This document shows, in pieces, positions 35,480 through 45,126 of a DNA stretch of 64,000 bases. The stretch is from Flavobacteriaceae bacterium. Lineage in GTDB: Bacteria; Bacteroidota; Bacteroidia; Flavobacteriales; Flavobacteriaceae. Under the pieces are notes generated by a model. It saw only the letters and a list, made by a program, of their open reading frames with translations, was not told the DNA's origin and did no database searches. Each line of letters opens with the position of its first letter. The first letter of the stretch is position 1. Where the stretch lies: the NCBI GenBank assembly GCA_031277535.1, contig JAITMD010000010.1, forward strand, positions 124,001 through 188,000, in the 5' to 3' direction. A program made the position numbers and the translations under genes.

Positions 35480-38101
35480 ATGAATAAGACGATTTTCTCA
35501 CTTGCTATTTTGTTCTCAACATCTATGTTTGGACAAGTTGTTCGAGATACTATTTGGCAAGATAAAGTTAGCTATCCTACGTCAAAAGAAAAGGCTGATA
35601 CGTTTACTGTTTATAGCACTGCTAAAAACAAAAAGTTATCAGATATAGAAGTATATCATATCAAAACAAAACAACTGATTCAAAAAGGAAAAGGAACAAA
35701 AGGGGATTATGAATCACCATCATTTGAAGGGGAAGTATTGAACTATGATAAAAAAGGGAAAAAGACCAATTCAAGTTTCTATACAGAAGGATCATTAACT
35801 AAAATGAATTCAATTCATCCAATTACAGGAGAGCAATACACAATGGATTTTCAATCAGGTTCAGGTTCCCCTTACACAGGTAAGATGGTACAACTGTTTG
35901 AAAATTCATATATCTATGTAGAATCTGAAGAAGGAGTATATTTAAGCTATTATATCTTTAATACAATCTTTCCAAAAAGTAAGTTAGTGTACTTATTTGA
36001 TGAGAATAACGATATCTCAGGAGAAGAATTTTATGATGCTAAAGGAGATTTAAAATACAAAGCAAACTATGTAGACAATGCTATTAATAGTGGGCAATCT
36101 GTAACGTTAAACTATACAACAGGTACTATCGCTACTTTAAGTGAATACGACAAAGGTACATTGACAAAATCTACAGACTATTTTGTAGATGGAAAAATAA
36201 AAGCATCTCAGGTAAAAAAAGGAGATACAACTACAACAACCTACTTTGATCCTAAAGGAAAGCAGTTAAGTGTATATAAATCTAAGTATAACGAAACTAC
36301 CTATGAATCAAACGAAGATGGTACATCCTATTACTACAGTACTGATAGCGAAACACCTGATTTGGTTAACCAAATAACAACCTACAAAGACAATGTTTTA
36401 TTAAAACAAGTGGAATACACAATTGTAGGTAATAAAAACTATGTAAGTAGTATTTCTTCATACAAAGACTCATATCCTACAAAGATTGAATACTTCAATG
36501 CAGATGGATCTACAAAGAGTACGTTGACATATGTTGAAAATTCTTATACACCAAAAGAAGGTACATCATACGAAGGTAACACTACTACTGTTTACAAAAA
36601 TGGTATTGCAATAAATAAAACAACGACTTATTCTAACGGAAAAGTATTTGAAAAGGCAACGGATAAACTTTCTGTTTTCTATGATAAGAAAGGGAAAGAG
36701 ATGGGACGTCTTACTTACAAAGCAGATGAATATGGTTATTCTACACCGACAGATGGAACAATGTTTACATTGGAAGGAGATAACTTATACAGTGAAACTC
36801 GTTATGAAAAGGGACAAACTTCTTATGAGGGGTATTACAATACAGCAAATAGCAAGAATAACTTAACGTCTGAAAACTTCTATAAAGGAGGAACTCTTAC
36901 AAAAACGGTAAAATACTATAGTAATGGTAAAAAGCAACAAGAGGAGACTTATGTTAACACCTATTACAACTACGAACCTACAACTATTTCTTACTTTGAT
37001 CAAACAGGGAAAGCGTTAGGTACATATGATGGTGTAAAACAAACAGGAGTAAAATATGAGTATTTTGATGAAGAAAACATAAAGTCTATCACGAAATACA
37101 AAGAAGGTGAAGTAACTTATCTAAAACAATACCAAACAGATTACAACAGCTGGGAGGCACAGACAAAAACTAAGTACTACTTGCAAGCTGAAATTGACTA
37201 TACTAAACAAGGTAAATTCTATAATAAAGAAGGTAAATTAATTTCTACAGTTACTTACAAAAATGGTAAGCCTTATAGTGGATTAGTTATTGAAGCTGAC
37301 GATTACAATAAAACAGAAACAACATACAAAAACGGAGCAAAAGAAGGTGTTGAAACAGTAAGTTCTGCTACAGATGATACAATCTCGCAAAAGAATTACT
37401 ATACAAAAGGAGCAAAAACAAAAGAAGAATACTTTGCAAATGATGCTATCTTAAAAGTTTATCCTTATGTAAATGATATGATTCATGGAGACGCAACTTT
37501 TTATGATACAGAAGGAGCGGTACTATCAACTTTGACTTATGAAAATGGTGTTCCTATGAATGGAATATCTATGACGGCTGATTATGAACATACTACAAAA
37601 GAAACATATGAAAACGGTATTATCGTTTCTAAAATAATTTATATGTATGAAGATTATACGCCATTAATGGAAGAAACTTATGTAGATGAAAGTACAGTGG
37701 AGCGTAAAATATACAATGAAGATGGTACAACACAATATATCTATCAAGTAAGAAACTCTAATTTACATGGTACTTACCAATATTTTGAAAAAAATAAAGT
37801 AAAATATCAAGCACAATTGGAAGAAGGAAAACTTGTTTCGGGTACAATTATGTTGACTGATTTCGGTAATGACGAATACAGTTATGAAACACCAAGTTCA
37901 TATACTTTAATTACAGCAACTAATAAGTCAGTTAAAGTACAGAAATTCGATAGAGAAACCAATAAATCAGTTTTTCAAATGGATACTAAAATCAAAAAAG
38001 GAGAAGCAAAAGATAGTCCTATTTTGAATAAAAAAATTCAATCAAGTAATCTGTATCCTACCAATCAGTTCAACACTGATTACGGAAACTATTACTATTA
38101 A
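35480..38101 (+). CDS. Large secreted repeat protein, YwqK/MORN-like (paralogue 2)
   Basis: An 873-residue protein with a signal peptide ending in SMFGQ. Like its upstream neighbour it consists of repeated beta-hairpins (FYDAKGDLKYKAN, FYNKEGKLISTVTYKNGKP, YYSNGKKQQEETY). Shared landmarks are TGVKYEYFDEENIK, YLQAEIDYTKQGKFYN and the closing segment KVQKFDRETNK, compared with VTIQKIDKETHQ in paralogue 1. The gene is rich in Lys, Tyr and Thr codons. The pair probably arose by tandem duplication; no membrane anchor follows the repeats. Confidence 0.78.
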   Translation: MNKTIFSLAILFSTSMFGQVVRDTIWQDKVSYPTSKEKADTFTVYSTAKNKKLSDIEVYHIKTKQLIQKGKGTKGDYESPSFEGEVLNYDKKGKKTNSSFYTEGSLTKMNSIHPITGEQYTMDFQSGSGSPYTGKMVQLFENSYIYVESEEGVYLSYYIFNTIFPKSKLVYLFDENNDISGEEFYDAKGDLKYKANYVDNAINSGQSVTLNYTTGTIATLSEYDKGTLTKSTDYFVDGKIKASQVKKGDTTTTTYFDPKGKQLSVYKSKYNETTYESNEDGTSYYYSTDSETPDLVNQITTYKDNVLLKQVEYTIVGNKNYVSSISSYKDSYPTKIEYFNADGSTKSTLTYVENSYTPKEGTSYEGNTTTVYKNGIAINKTTTYSNGKVFEKATDKLSVFYDKKGKEMGRLTYKADEYGYSTPTDGTMFTLEGDNLYSETRYEKGQTSYEGYYNTANSKNNLTSENFYKGGTLTKTVKYYSNGKKQQEETYVNTYYNYEPTTISYFDQTGKALGTYDGVKQTGVKYEYFDEENIKSITKYKEGEVTYLKQYQTDYNSWEAQTKTKYYLQAEIDYTKQGKFYNKEGKLISTVTYKNGKPYSGLVIEADDYNKTETTYKNGAKEGVETVSSATDDTISQKNYYTKGAKTKEEYFANDAILKVYPYVNDMIHGDATFYDTEGAVLSTLTYENGVPMNGISMTADYEHTTKETYENGIIVSKIIYMYEDYTPLMEETYVDESTVERKIYNEDGTTQYIYQVRNSNLHGTYQYFEKNKVKYQAQLEEGKLVSGTIMLTDFGNDEYSYETPSSYTLITATNKSVKVQKFDRETNKSVFQMDTKIKKGEAKDSPILNKKIQSSNLYPTNQFNTDYGNYYY

Positions 38102-38125
38102 TCGTAATAATCAATTGAATAAAGT

Positions 38126-38158
38126 AAAGGATGTACGTGATGTACATCCTTTTTTTTG
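38126..38158 (+). terminator. Terminator behind paralogue 2
   Basis: An 11-bp perfect stem (38126-38136, 38142-38152) with loop GTGAT runs into a T-rich tract. Confidence 0.85.
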
Positions 38159-38206
38159 TTTATTAATTTAATTTTATTAATTTAGTATTAAACAAAATTA
38201 AAACAA

Positions 38207-38491
38207 ATGTCAATAAAATTAAAACTACCTATACAGTGCCCCAGTTGTGAAAGTGGCTTAACAGTAACTCAACTTTCCTGCCCTACTTGCGAAACAACTG
38301 TAAACGGAAAATTTGATTTACCCTTACTATCAAAGCTTTCTTTAGATGAACAAGCTTTTATTCTTGACTTTTTTTTGAGTAGTGGCAGTTTAAAACAAAT
38401 GGCACAACAAATGAATATTAGTTATCCAACGGTAAGAAACAAACTGGATGATATGATTGAAAAAATAAAGCAAATGAAAAACATAGAATAA
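38207..38491 (+). CDS. DUF2089-type zinc-ribbon regulator
   Basis: A 94-residue protein with an N-terminal zinc ribbon (CPSCESGL, then CPTCETTV) and a C-terminal helix-turn-helix (GSLKQMAQQMNISYPTVRNKLDDM), the DUF2089 layout. It is probably a transcription regulator of the genes that follow; the membrane-protein gene starts 20 bases after its stop. Confidence 0.82.
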   Translation: MSIKLKLPIQCPSCESGLTVTQLSCPTCETTVNGKFDLPLLSKLSLDEQAFILDFFLSSGSLKQMAQQMNISYPTVRNKLDDMIEKIKQMKNIE

Positions 38492-38511
38492 CTTAAAAAC
38501 CAACCAATATT

Positions 38512-39099
38512 ATGACAGCAAAAAACTATTTAACCAAACCCTTTGAAATTGTTCAAGAAAGAAATCTTTTCATGATTGGAACAAGTATTCTATTGATGGC
38601 GTCTATTTTTGCTTATCTCACACATGCTCGTTTTGATGGTGTAATAGATATGCATATAGGTAGCTTAGTACTATGGTACCAACCTCTGATAGATAATATT
38701 ATTAATACTGCATGCTTAACACTACTCATGTATCTTCTATCATTGCTACAAACTACTAAAACTCGCCTTATTGATCTTTTAAATGTTGCATTAATAGCTC
38801 GTATTCCTATCTATTTCATCTTGTTAACCAATTTAGGAGGAGTAAATGAAGAAACAAGTAACTATTTAATGACCAATATAACTAATCCAATGGCCATAAC
38901 TAAATTACCTGAGATTAACTTAATTATGTTAGGAATATCAGCTCTTGTTGCTTTGGGAGCTTTGGTTATCTTTGGTATCCTTATCTACAAAGGATATAAA
39001 ACAGCGACTAATTCAAAACAGACATCACACTTAATTCTTTTAATACCTGCTGTAATTATCGCTGAAATTAGTTCTAAACTTCTTGTTTATTTATACTAA
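38512..39099 (+). CDS. Hypothetical polytopic membrane protein (YIP1-like)
   Basis: A 195-residue protein with about five hydrophobic segments: FMIGTSILLMASIFAYL, an amphipathic region, CLTLLMYLLSLL, IPIYFILLTNLG, LIMLGISALVALGALVI and ILLIPAVIIAEISS. The layout and the NYLTKPFEIV start resemble YIP1-domain proteins. It is probably co-transcribed with the DUF2089 gene before it and the hydrolase gene after it. Confidence 0.65.
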   Translation: MTAKNYLTKPFEIVQERNLFMIGTSILLMASIFAYLTHARFDGVIDMHIGSLVLWYQPLIDNIINTACLTLLMYLLSLLQTTKTRLIDLLNVALIARIPIYFILLTNLGGVNEETSNYLMTNITNPMAITKLPEINLIMLGISALVALGALVIFGILIYKGYKTATNSKQTSHLILLIPAVIIAEISSKLLVYLY

Positions 39100-39112
39100 A
39101 CTCAAAAACTAT

Positions 39113-40024
39113 ATGAAAAAACTATTATACACTTTTTTAGTTGGTTTTATTAGTCACTTTACTATTGCACAGACACCAGTTCAAATAGACAATGAAATAG
39201 ATGGAGATTTATATATTGCAAATAAAGAAAGTAAACAATTAGCTATTATCATAGCTGGTTCTGGACCTACGGATAAGAATGGAAATAATCCTGGTGGAGT
39301 AAACGCAAACTCTTATAAATACTTAGCTGAAGGATTAAAAGCGAATGGTATCAATACTTTTACTTACAATAAAAGAATGTTTGCTCAAATCAAAAAACAA
39401 ACCTTAAATGAAGAAACAATTCAATTTGAAGACAATGTAAAAGATTTAAATTTAGTAATTGATTACTTCAAAAAAGAGTACCCTCATCTTATATTAATAG
39501 GACATAGTGAAGGAGCATTAGTTGCTACTCTTGCAAGTCAAAACAATACTATTGTAACTAAACTTATCTCTCTTCAAGGACCCGGAGAAGCAATTGATCA
39601 AACTTTATACAAACAATTGACTGCTCAGGCTCCTTTTTTTGCTCAAACTATAGAAGACATTCACAATAAACTTAAAAAAGGAGAAAAAGTCGAAGATATA
39701 AATCCTATGTTGATGAGTATTTATCGTCCTTCTGTACAACCTTACTTAATATCATGGATGAAGTATAATCCAGCTGTAGAAATACAAAAAGTAAAACAAC
39801 CTATCTTAATTCTTCAAGGAGATAAAGATTTACAAGTAAAAACTGATCAAGGAGATAACTTAAAACAAGCGATGCCTACTGCAACACTTGTTACTCTAAA
39901 AGGAATGAATCATGTTTTGAAAAACATTGCCGTTGATGAAGAAAACTTAACAAGCTATAACAAACCAGAAGTACCCTTACATAAAGATTTAGTACCTACA
40001 ATTGTAACCTTCTTAAAACAATAG
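39113..40024 (+). CDS. Secreted alpha/beta hydrolase
   Basis: A 303-residue serine hydrolase with a signal peptide ending in TIAQ (the ATG at 39113 is chosen because it gives this peptide). The oxyanion region IIIAGSGPTDKNGNN, nucleophile elbow GHSEGALVA, acid region ILQGDKDLQV and His in GMNHVLK are the alpha/beta-hydrolase active site, in the prolyl-oligopeptidase/DUF3887-linked subgroup. It starts 13 bases after the membrane-protein gene and is followed 1 base later by another membrane gene, so an operon is likely. Confidence 0.88.
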   Translation: MKKLLYTFLVGFISHFTIAQTPVQIDNEIDGDLYIANKESKQLAIIIAGSGPTDKNGNNPGGVNANSYKYLAEGLKANGINTFTYNKRMFAQIKKQTLNEETIQFEDNVKDLNLVIDYFKKEYPHLILIGHSEGALVATLASQNNTIVTKLISLQGPGEAIDQTLYKQLTAQAPFFAQTIEDIHNKLKKGEKVEDINPMLMSIYRPSVQPYLISWMKYNPAVEIQKVKQPILILQGDKDLQVKTDQGDNLKQAMPTATLVTLKGMNHVLKNIAVDEENLTSYNKPEVPLHKDLVPTIVTFLKQ

Positions 40025-40025
40025 A

Positions 40026-40421
40026 ATGGAACTATTTATTATTGTAGCTTTGATATATATTGGTATCAGCTATCTACTTACTCCTGAAAATGCTGATGGT
40101 TTGTTGGCTGGTTACAACACAATGTCTGCTGAACGTAAAAAGCGCTATGATATTGTTTCTATTGTAAAAGTTTTAAATCTAACATTACGCTGGAATGGTA
40201 TATGTATAGGAATAATAGGTGTAGCTACTGTATTATTAGAATGGCCAATTATAATTTATCCTATATTGCTATGTGGATCAATAATATCATTAATGGTAGC
40301 TAATGTATATACTCGAATAAAATTTTCTACTGATCCAATGCATTGGTATGATTGGTTACTTCCAATTGGCATTATCATAGGAACTATTATTATGACTTAC
40401 ATTTTAATTGCAAACAACTAA
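40026..40421 (+). CDS. DUF3784-like membrane protein
   Basis: A 131-residue protein with four hydrophobic segments and, between the first and second, the conserved loop ENADGLLAGYNTMSAERKKRYD that resembles DUF3784. It starts 1 base after the hydrolase stop, so translation is probably coupled. Confidence 0.72.
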   Translation: MELFIIVALIYIGISYLLTPENADGLLAGYNTMSAERKKRYDIVSIVKVLNLTLRWNGICIGIIGVATVLLEWPIIIYPILLCGSIISLMVANVYTRIKFSTDPMHWYDWLLPIGIIIGTIIMTYILIANN

Positions 40422-40682
40422 TACAATACTAATGTTTCTCTTTTTAATATGTATAAAATAGAAAAAGTATCACTCCAATTCAAAAAACAAAACAAATAAT
40501 CAAAAAAACCACAAACTAAGCAAATACAAGTAAAAACAATCATTTAATTTCAAAACACAAACAGTAATTTACAATTACATAATGTTAAATTTTACAATTA
40601 ATTAACATTAATATTGTTTAAGAAACTTTTTTAAGTAATTTAGTGAACAAGAAACACAACACTAAAACTCAAAATACACCTT

Positions 40683-41009
40683 ATGATTGAACTTTACATA
40701 ATTGGTTTAGGTTTAACTACATTAGGTTTTCTAAATGTTTATAAACCTTCAAAAAAAATTGGCGCATGGGGATACCGCAGTGAGCGTTCAATACAAACAA
40801 ATGAGAACTGGCAATTAGCACAGTACACTTGTGGAAAAGGATTAATAACAACTGGATTGTTTATTCTATGTTTAAGCGTTGTATTTTCAGTGATGTACTT
40901 TGAGGTACACACAAAGTCAACTTTAGCTATTTCCGCTTGTATCTTTGCCATTTTTGATACAATTATACAAACAGAACTTGCTTTAGCGAAACAAACAGAG
41001 CGAAGTTAA
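40683..41009 (+). CDS. SdpI family membrane protein
   Basis: A 108-residue, three-helix protein with the signature GAWGYRSERSIQTNENWQLAQ, as in the SdpI/YfhL family that includes the Bacillus immunity protein SdpI. A toxin gene is not nearby, so immunity is not implied. The upstream 260 bases are very AT-rich and gene-free. Confidence 0.82.
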   Translation: MIELYIIGLGLTTLGFLNVYKPSKKIGAWGYRSERSIQTNENWQLAQYTCGKGLITTGLFILCLSVVFSVMYFEVHTKSTLAISACIFAIFDTIIQTELALAKQTERS

Positions 41010-41166
41010 GTACTTGTATTCTCATATTATTTTCATTTATTACATCCTCTCTTAAGTTTACAAACCTTTAGAGAGGATTACTTTTTTAAAGGAAAATAAC
41101 TTTCACTTATCTTCATCTCTTTCCACAAAATATGTATCGCCACAGAACGAACAATAATGTATGTTC

Positions 41167-41197
41167 TTGTGCCTCTCAATTCTTCAGCATAAGTTTG
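41167..41197 (+). promoter_or_regulatory. Promoter of the VOC-protein gene
   Basis: TTG at 41167-41169, a 20-base spacer and TAAGTTTG at 41190-41197 fit the consensus. It places the transcript start within a few bases of the ATG at 41207, so the leader would be very short or the true start earlier. Confidence 0.4.
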
Positions 41198-41206
41198 TAC
41201 AAAAAT

Positions 41207-41665
41207 ATGAAGTTAAACGACAACATTATAGGTTTTCATCACTATGCTATAAAAGCACAAGATTATAATAGCACCATCCTTTTCTATGAACAACTAGGCT
41301 TTGTACGAGTGCATTCAGGGGCGCTACCAGATTTTAATTTAAAGCAAGCTACTATGCTGTACCACGCTAAAGCGAACCTTTATCTTGAAGTTTTCGATAA
41401 AGATGCAGATATACCAACACAAGGTCGAAAGCGATTAACTGAAGATGAACACATCGAAAATGCCTTATTGCATATCTGTTTTACAGTGAAAGATGCTGAC
41501 CAAGCCAGAATAGAAGCTCTAAAGGTAGGAGCAAAAGACTTGAGTGAAGGTACTTTTGATATCACTTTATCAAATAATCAAAAAGAAATAGCAGTTAGGA
41601 ATAGTCTAGTTTATAGTCCTAATGGAGAGGTAATCGAATTCTTAGAAGAAGTTTCCTTTCTATAA
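41207..41665 (+). CDS. VOC-superfamily (glyoxalase/dioxygenase-like) protein
   Basis: A 152-residue VOC-fold protein: IIGFHHYAIKAQDYNSTILF, YLEVFDKDADIP, HICFTVKDADQARIEAL, and the closing SPNGEVIEFLEEV. The His, Glu and closing Glu residues that commonly bind metal are present (HHYAIK, LYLEVF, VIEFLE). The ATG at 41207 gives the family N-terminus. It overlaps the convergent HxlR gene by 6 bases. Confidence 0.85.
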   Translation: MKLNDNIIGFHHYAIKAQDYNSTILFYEQLGFVRVHSGALPDFNLKQATMLYHAKANLYLEVFDKDADIPTQGRKRLTEDEHIENALLHICFTVKDADQARIEALKVGAKDLSEGTFDITLSNNQKEIAVRNSLVYSPNGEVIEFLEEVSFL

Positions 41666-41986
41666 ATTATCTAACGATTGAAAAGATTTTAATACACCAA
41701 TAAAATCTTTTCCTTTTTCTGTTAGTGAATATATTGATGAGGTTTTACTCTTTGTTTTACTAACTAAATTATCATCTTGCAATTCGCTTAATTGTTTAGT
41801 TAGTATTCGCTCTGATAGATTAGGTAATACATCTATAAATTCATTATACCTCAGCTCTTTTTCCATTAAGGCAAAAAGCAATGACAACTTCCATCGTCCA
41901 CTTATTTGCATTAATACCTTATGAGCAGCACAATACTCTTTTAACGTATTTTCATTGCTAAAATTTGTAGAAGATTCTTTTCTCAT
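41660..41986 (-). CDS. HxlR family transcriptional regulator (second)
   Basis: A 108-residue winged-helix protein: HKVLMQISGRWKLSLLFALME, the recognition-helix region LPNLSERILTKQLSELQDDN, and a wing SSIYSLTEKGKDF. A Cys in EYCAAHKVL precedes the first helix. It is 12 bases downstream of the radical SAM gene on the same strand and may be co-transcribed with it. Confidence 0.88.
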   Translation of the reverse strand: MRKESSTNFSNENTLKEYCAAHKVLMQISGRWKLSLLFALMEKELRYNEFIDVLPNLSERILTKQLSELQDDNLVSKTKSKTSSIYSLTEKGKDFIGVLKSFQSLDNL

Positions 41987-41998
41987 ACCTTGTTTTAT

Positions 41999-44197
41999 TT
42001 ACAAGACCAATAAGGTCATATCTTTTAAAGCTTGAGCAGGTTTAGAATACCAGAATGGCTCAAAGTCTTCATTTGTAAACTCCTCAAAGCTTTTTTTCAT
42101 TTCCTGATATGTCATAGTCTGAGATGCTTTCTCTTTTAATATCTCTACAAAGTGTATAAACCAATCTCCTACTACTCTATCTACATCAATAGCAATAGTA
42201 TCTCTCTTGGTATAAAACACCAATTGAGCCATTTCAAATACACGACTTTTCTTCTTCTTCTCGAAGTACTCAATATAAGGGAATGTACCCAGCCATACTA
42301 CCTTTTGATTAGGTTTACATACTGTTAGTGGTTCATTGTTTAGACATGAATGTATATAATCTGAAGCAATACTCGTGCGAGGAACTTTAAAGTCAAACCA
42401 GTCATTTAATGACCAGTCAAAACACATTCCATGCATATAGTTAAACAATGACTTCTTTAGCCCAAAAGAAAACTTGTCATGTATCGCACCATTCTTCTCT
42501 ACGTGAGGAACATCATTATTAGCGAACGTCCCCATCTCTGCATGTACTCGCTCTACTTTATACTCTTCAGGATTCATACCTACTGGTGAATGTGCTGTCA
42601 TCGCAAACTGATGCCAGAAACCAGACTGCATCACTCCTGCCTCAAATAACTGACGCACCATCTCTAAACTGTCTATGGTCTCTTGAGCAGTCTGTGTTGG
42701 GAAACCATACATTAGATATGCATGTACTAATATACCTGCCTCTGTAAAGTTTCTATTCACACGAGCTACCTGTTCTACAGTAACTCCCTTATCTATCAGT
42801 TTTAATAATCTATCTGATGCTACCTCTAATCCACCAGATACAGCTACGCATCCAGAAGCTTTTAGAAGCAAACATAAGTCCTTTGTAAAACTCTTCTCGA
42901 AGCGAATATTCGTCCACCATGATACTGTTAGTTTACGTCTGATAATCTCTAATGCTACCTCTCTCATCAAAGCTGGTGGTGCTGCCTCATCTACAAAGTG
43001 AAAACCTGTCTCTCCTGTCTGTTCTATCAGTGTATGCATACGATTCACTATCTGCTTAGCTGCTATGGGTTCATACACCTTGATATAGTCTAAACTAATA
43101 TCACAGAATGTACACTTACCCCAATAACATCCATGTGCCATCGTCAGTTTATTCCATCGTCCATCACTCCACATACGATGCATAGGATTCACTACCTCTA
43201 TGACAGATATATATTCAGTCAAAGGCAAATCAGAGTAATCAGGAGTTCCCACCTCGGCTTGTTTATAATCTCGTTTTAATGGATTATTGACATAAACTAC
43301 TTCTCCATCTTTAGCTATCAAGGTACGCTTTAGCTCCTCTTGTGCTATCTTTCCCTCTACATATAGAATCAAGTTCTCTAGTGGAGCCTCTCCATCATCT
43401 AATGTAATAAAGTCAAAGAACTCAAACACACGCACGTCCTTTAGAGAACGCAACTCTGTATTAGGGAACCCTCCTCCCATCGTAATCTTGATATGAGGAT
43501 AGTTATTCTTAATGTATTGTGCACATCTAAAACTACTGTATAAATTACCAGGAAATGGTACTGAGAATCCCATTATCTTAGGATTAGTCTTATCTATTAA
43601 CTGTTGTAATAGATCAAGAGTGATCTCATCTATATAGGTCAAGGGCTGATGTAGTGCCTCATACATCTCATCGAATGTATGTGCAGAACGCCCAAGACGC
43701 TCAGCGTATCGACTAAACCCAAAGTTAGTATCGACAGTCTCTACGATTAGATCTGATAAATCTTCTAAATACAATGTCGATAAGTGTTTAGCCTTATCCT
43801 GTATCCCCATTGTTCCAAATGCCCATTCTAACTCTTCTAGCTGCTCAAAGCGAGAAGCTCTAGGCAAATAATCCTCCTGTACGATAGCATGCGCTAATGT
43901 AGGATTCTTACCTTGTAAGAAAGCAATGACTGCATCTATAGTAGAGATATAATCTTCTTCTAAAGCAAGAATACGGTGAATATTAGGAGACACCTCCTCT
44001 ATGTGTTCATGCACATAGTCAAACAAATCCTTTAAGCCTTGTTTGCTAAACAACTTTAATATTACCTCTATCCCTAAATCAGCCTGATAACTATCTATAT
44101 TTAGGGTATTCAGAAACCCCTTAATATAAGCCGTAGCTGGATAAGGTGTGTTTAACTGTGTAAACGGAGGAGTTATAAAAGCTATTGTTGTATTCAC
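41999..44197 (-). CDS. B12-binding-type radical SAM protein
   Basis: A 732-residue enzyme with a B12-binding-like N-terminal half (TIAFITPPFTQLNTPYPATA; MGFSVPFPGNL; ITMGGGFPNTELR) and a radical SAM domain (GCYWGKCTFCDIS) followed by the SAM-site segments SGGLEVASDRLL and YLMYGFPTQT. The cluster cysteines are Cys357, Cys362 and Cys365, so the spacing is CX4CX2C and not the usual CX3CX2C. The C-terminal 200 residues are not recognised. The substrate is unknown; a methyltransferase gene lies 72 bases upstream on the same strand. Confidence 0.88.
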   Translation of the reverse strand: MNTTIAFITPPFTQLNTPYPATAYIKGFLNTLNIDSYQADLGIEVILKLFSKQGLKDLFDYVHEHIEEVSPNIHRILALEEDYISTIDAVIAFLQGKNPTLAHAIVQEDYLPRASRFEQLEELEWAFGTMGIQDKAKHLSTLYLEDLSDLIVETVDTNFGFSRYAERLGRSAHTFDEMYEALHQPLTYIDEITLDLLQQLIDKTNPKIMGFSVPFPGNLYSSFRCAQYIKNNYPHIKITMGGGFPNTELRSLKDVRVFEFFDFITLDDGEAPLENLILYVEGKIAQEELKRTLIAKDGEVVYVNNPLKRDYKQAEVGTPDYSDLPLTEYISVIEVVNPMHRMWSDGRWNKLTMAHGCYWGKCTFCDISLDYIKVYEPIAAKQIVNRMHTLIEQTGETGFHFVDEAAPPALMREVALEIIRRKLTVSWWTNIRFEKSFTKDLCLLLKASGCVAVSGGLEVASDRLLKLIDKGVTVEQVARVNRNFTEAGILVHAYLMYGFPTQTAQETIDSLEMVRQLFEAGVMQSGFWHQFAMTAHSPVGMNPEEYKVERVHAEMGTFANNDVPHVEKNGAIHDKFSFGLKKSLFNYMHGMCFDWSLNDWFDFKVPRTSIASDYIHSCLNNEPLTVCKPNQKVVWLGTFPYIEYFEKKKKSRVFEMAQLVFYTKRDTIAIDVDRVVGDWFIHFVEILKEKASQTMTYQEMKKSFEEFTNEDFEPFWYSKPAQALKDMTLLVL

Positions 44198-44269
44198 GGT
44201 ATCTAATTTTGGAGTGCAAAGATACTACTATTCAATGGAGTAAAAAACTGTAGAACTAAAACACATTAA

Positions 44270-44983
44270 TCAACTTTTCTGCCCAGAGAAGCCAGTAGCA
44301 CATCCAAAGAAAAAAGAATGAAAAGTATTATCTAATCCTGCTGATTTAAAATACTCTGAAGCCAACTTAGCATCTTTAAATTGTTTAGTATATCTCCATA
44401 ACATCTTATACTCATTAACTCGTCCAAATAGAATGGTGCCTAATACTGGTATAAAACTACCTATATAAATACTATAAAAAAATTTAAGCACTTTATTATT
44501 AGGTTCTGAGACTTCTACAAACGAGAATTGACCTCCTGGTTTAAGTATTCTATTTACTTCATTAGCTAAGGCTTTTACCTGCTCATTATTAAAAGTTTTT
44601 AAACCAAAAGAACATATAACATAGTCATAATGATTAGATAGTAATTCATTCTCTAATACATTCTGTAACATTAGATTTACTTTTCCATCATACTTTTTAT
44701 TATTCTTATTCTTTGCCTTCTCTAACATCGACTCACTATAATCCAAAGCAGATATAGTAGCATTTGGTAATTGATGAGTTATCGCGTTCCACATCTCCCC
44801 TATTCCAGTCATTAGATCGATAACTTCTACCTTTTCATTTGTTACTTTGACTTTCTTTAATACCTGACTGCGCCAACATATAGAAAAGCCAAATGAAGAG
44901 ATATAGTTCACACGTTCATAAGAACTGCTCATCTGATTAAATAAACTTTTAGTGTACTCTGTATTATATATGCTCTGATTCAT
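44270..44983 (-). CDS. Class I SAM-dependent methyltransferase (UbiE-like)
   Basis: A 237-residue methyltransferase. Motif I is degenerate (VIDLMTGIGEMW), motif II reads ALDYSESMLEKA, and motif post-I VICSFGLKTFNNEQV and RILKPGGQFSFVEV resemble UbiE/COQ5-type enzymes that methylate quinones. The methyl-acceptor is unknown. It is divergent from the AraC-type regulator and precedes the radical SAM gene. Confidence 0.85.
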   Translation of the reverse strand: MNQSIYNTEYTKSLFNQMSSSYERVNYISSFGFSICWRSQVLKKVKVTNEKVEVIDLMTGIGEMWNAITHQLPNATISALDYSESMLEKAKNKNNKKYDGKVNLMLQNVLENELLSNHYDYVICSFGLKTFNNEQVKALANEVNRILKPGGQFSFVEVSEPNNKVLKFFYSIYIGSFIPVLGTILFGRVNEYKMLWRYTKQFKDAKLASEYFKSAGLDNTFHSFFFGCATGFSGQKS

Positions 44984-45100
44984 CGTGTTTATACGCTATG
45001 CTCTAATTATAAATATCCTTTATCCGAGCTAATTTAATCATTTCAAATCGCACAATAGTTTATTTCTATATATAAATCCTACATAAATTTAACATATTTG

Positions 45101-45108
45101 TATATTTG
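45101..45108 (+). promoter_or_regulatory. -7 promoter box of the AraC-type regulator gene
   Basis: TATATTTG, an exact TAnnTTTG match, lies 18 bases before the ATG at 45127. No clear -33 TTG. Confidence 0.45.
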
Positions 45109-45126
45109 TATAAAATACTTAGAAAT

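Noticed and set aside
41132..41206. 25-residue N-terminal extension of the VOC protein from 41132
   Set aside because: The extension has no VOC likeness and lies upstream of a good promoter at 41167-41197.
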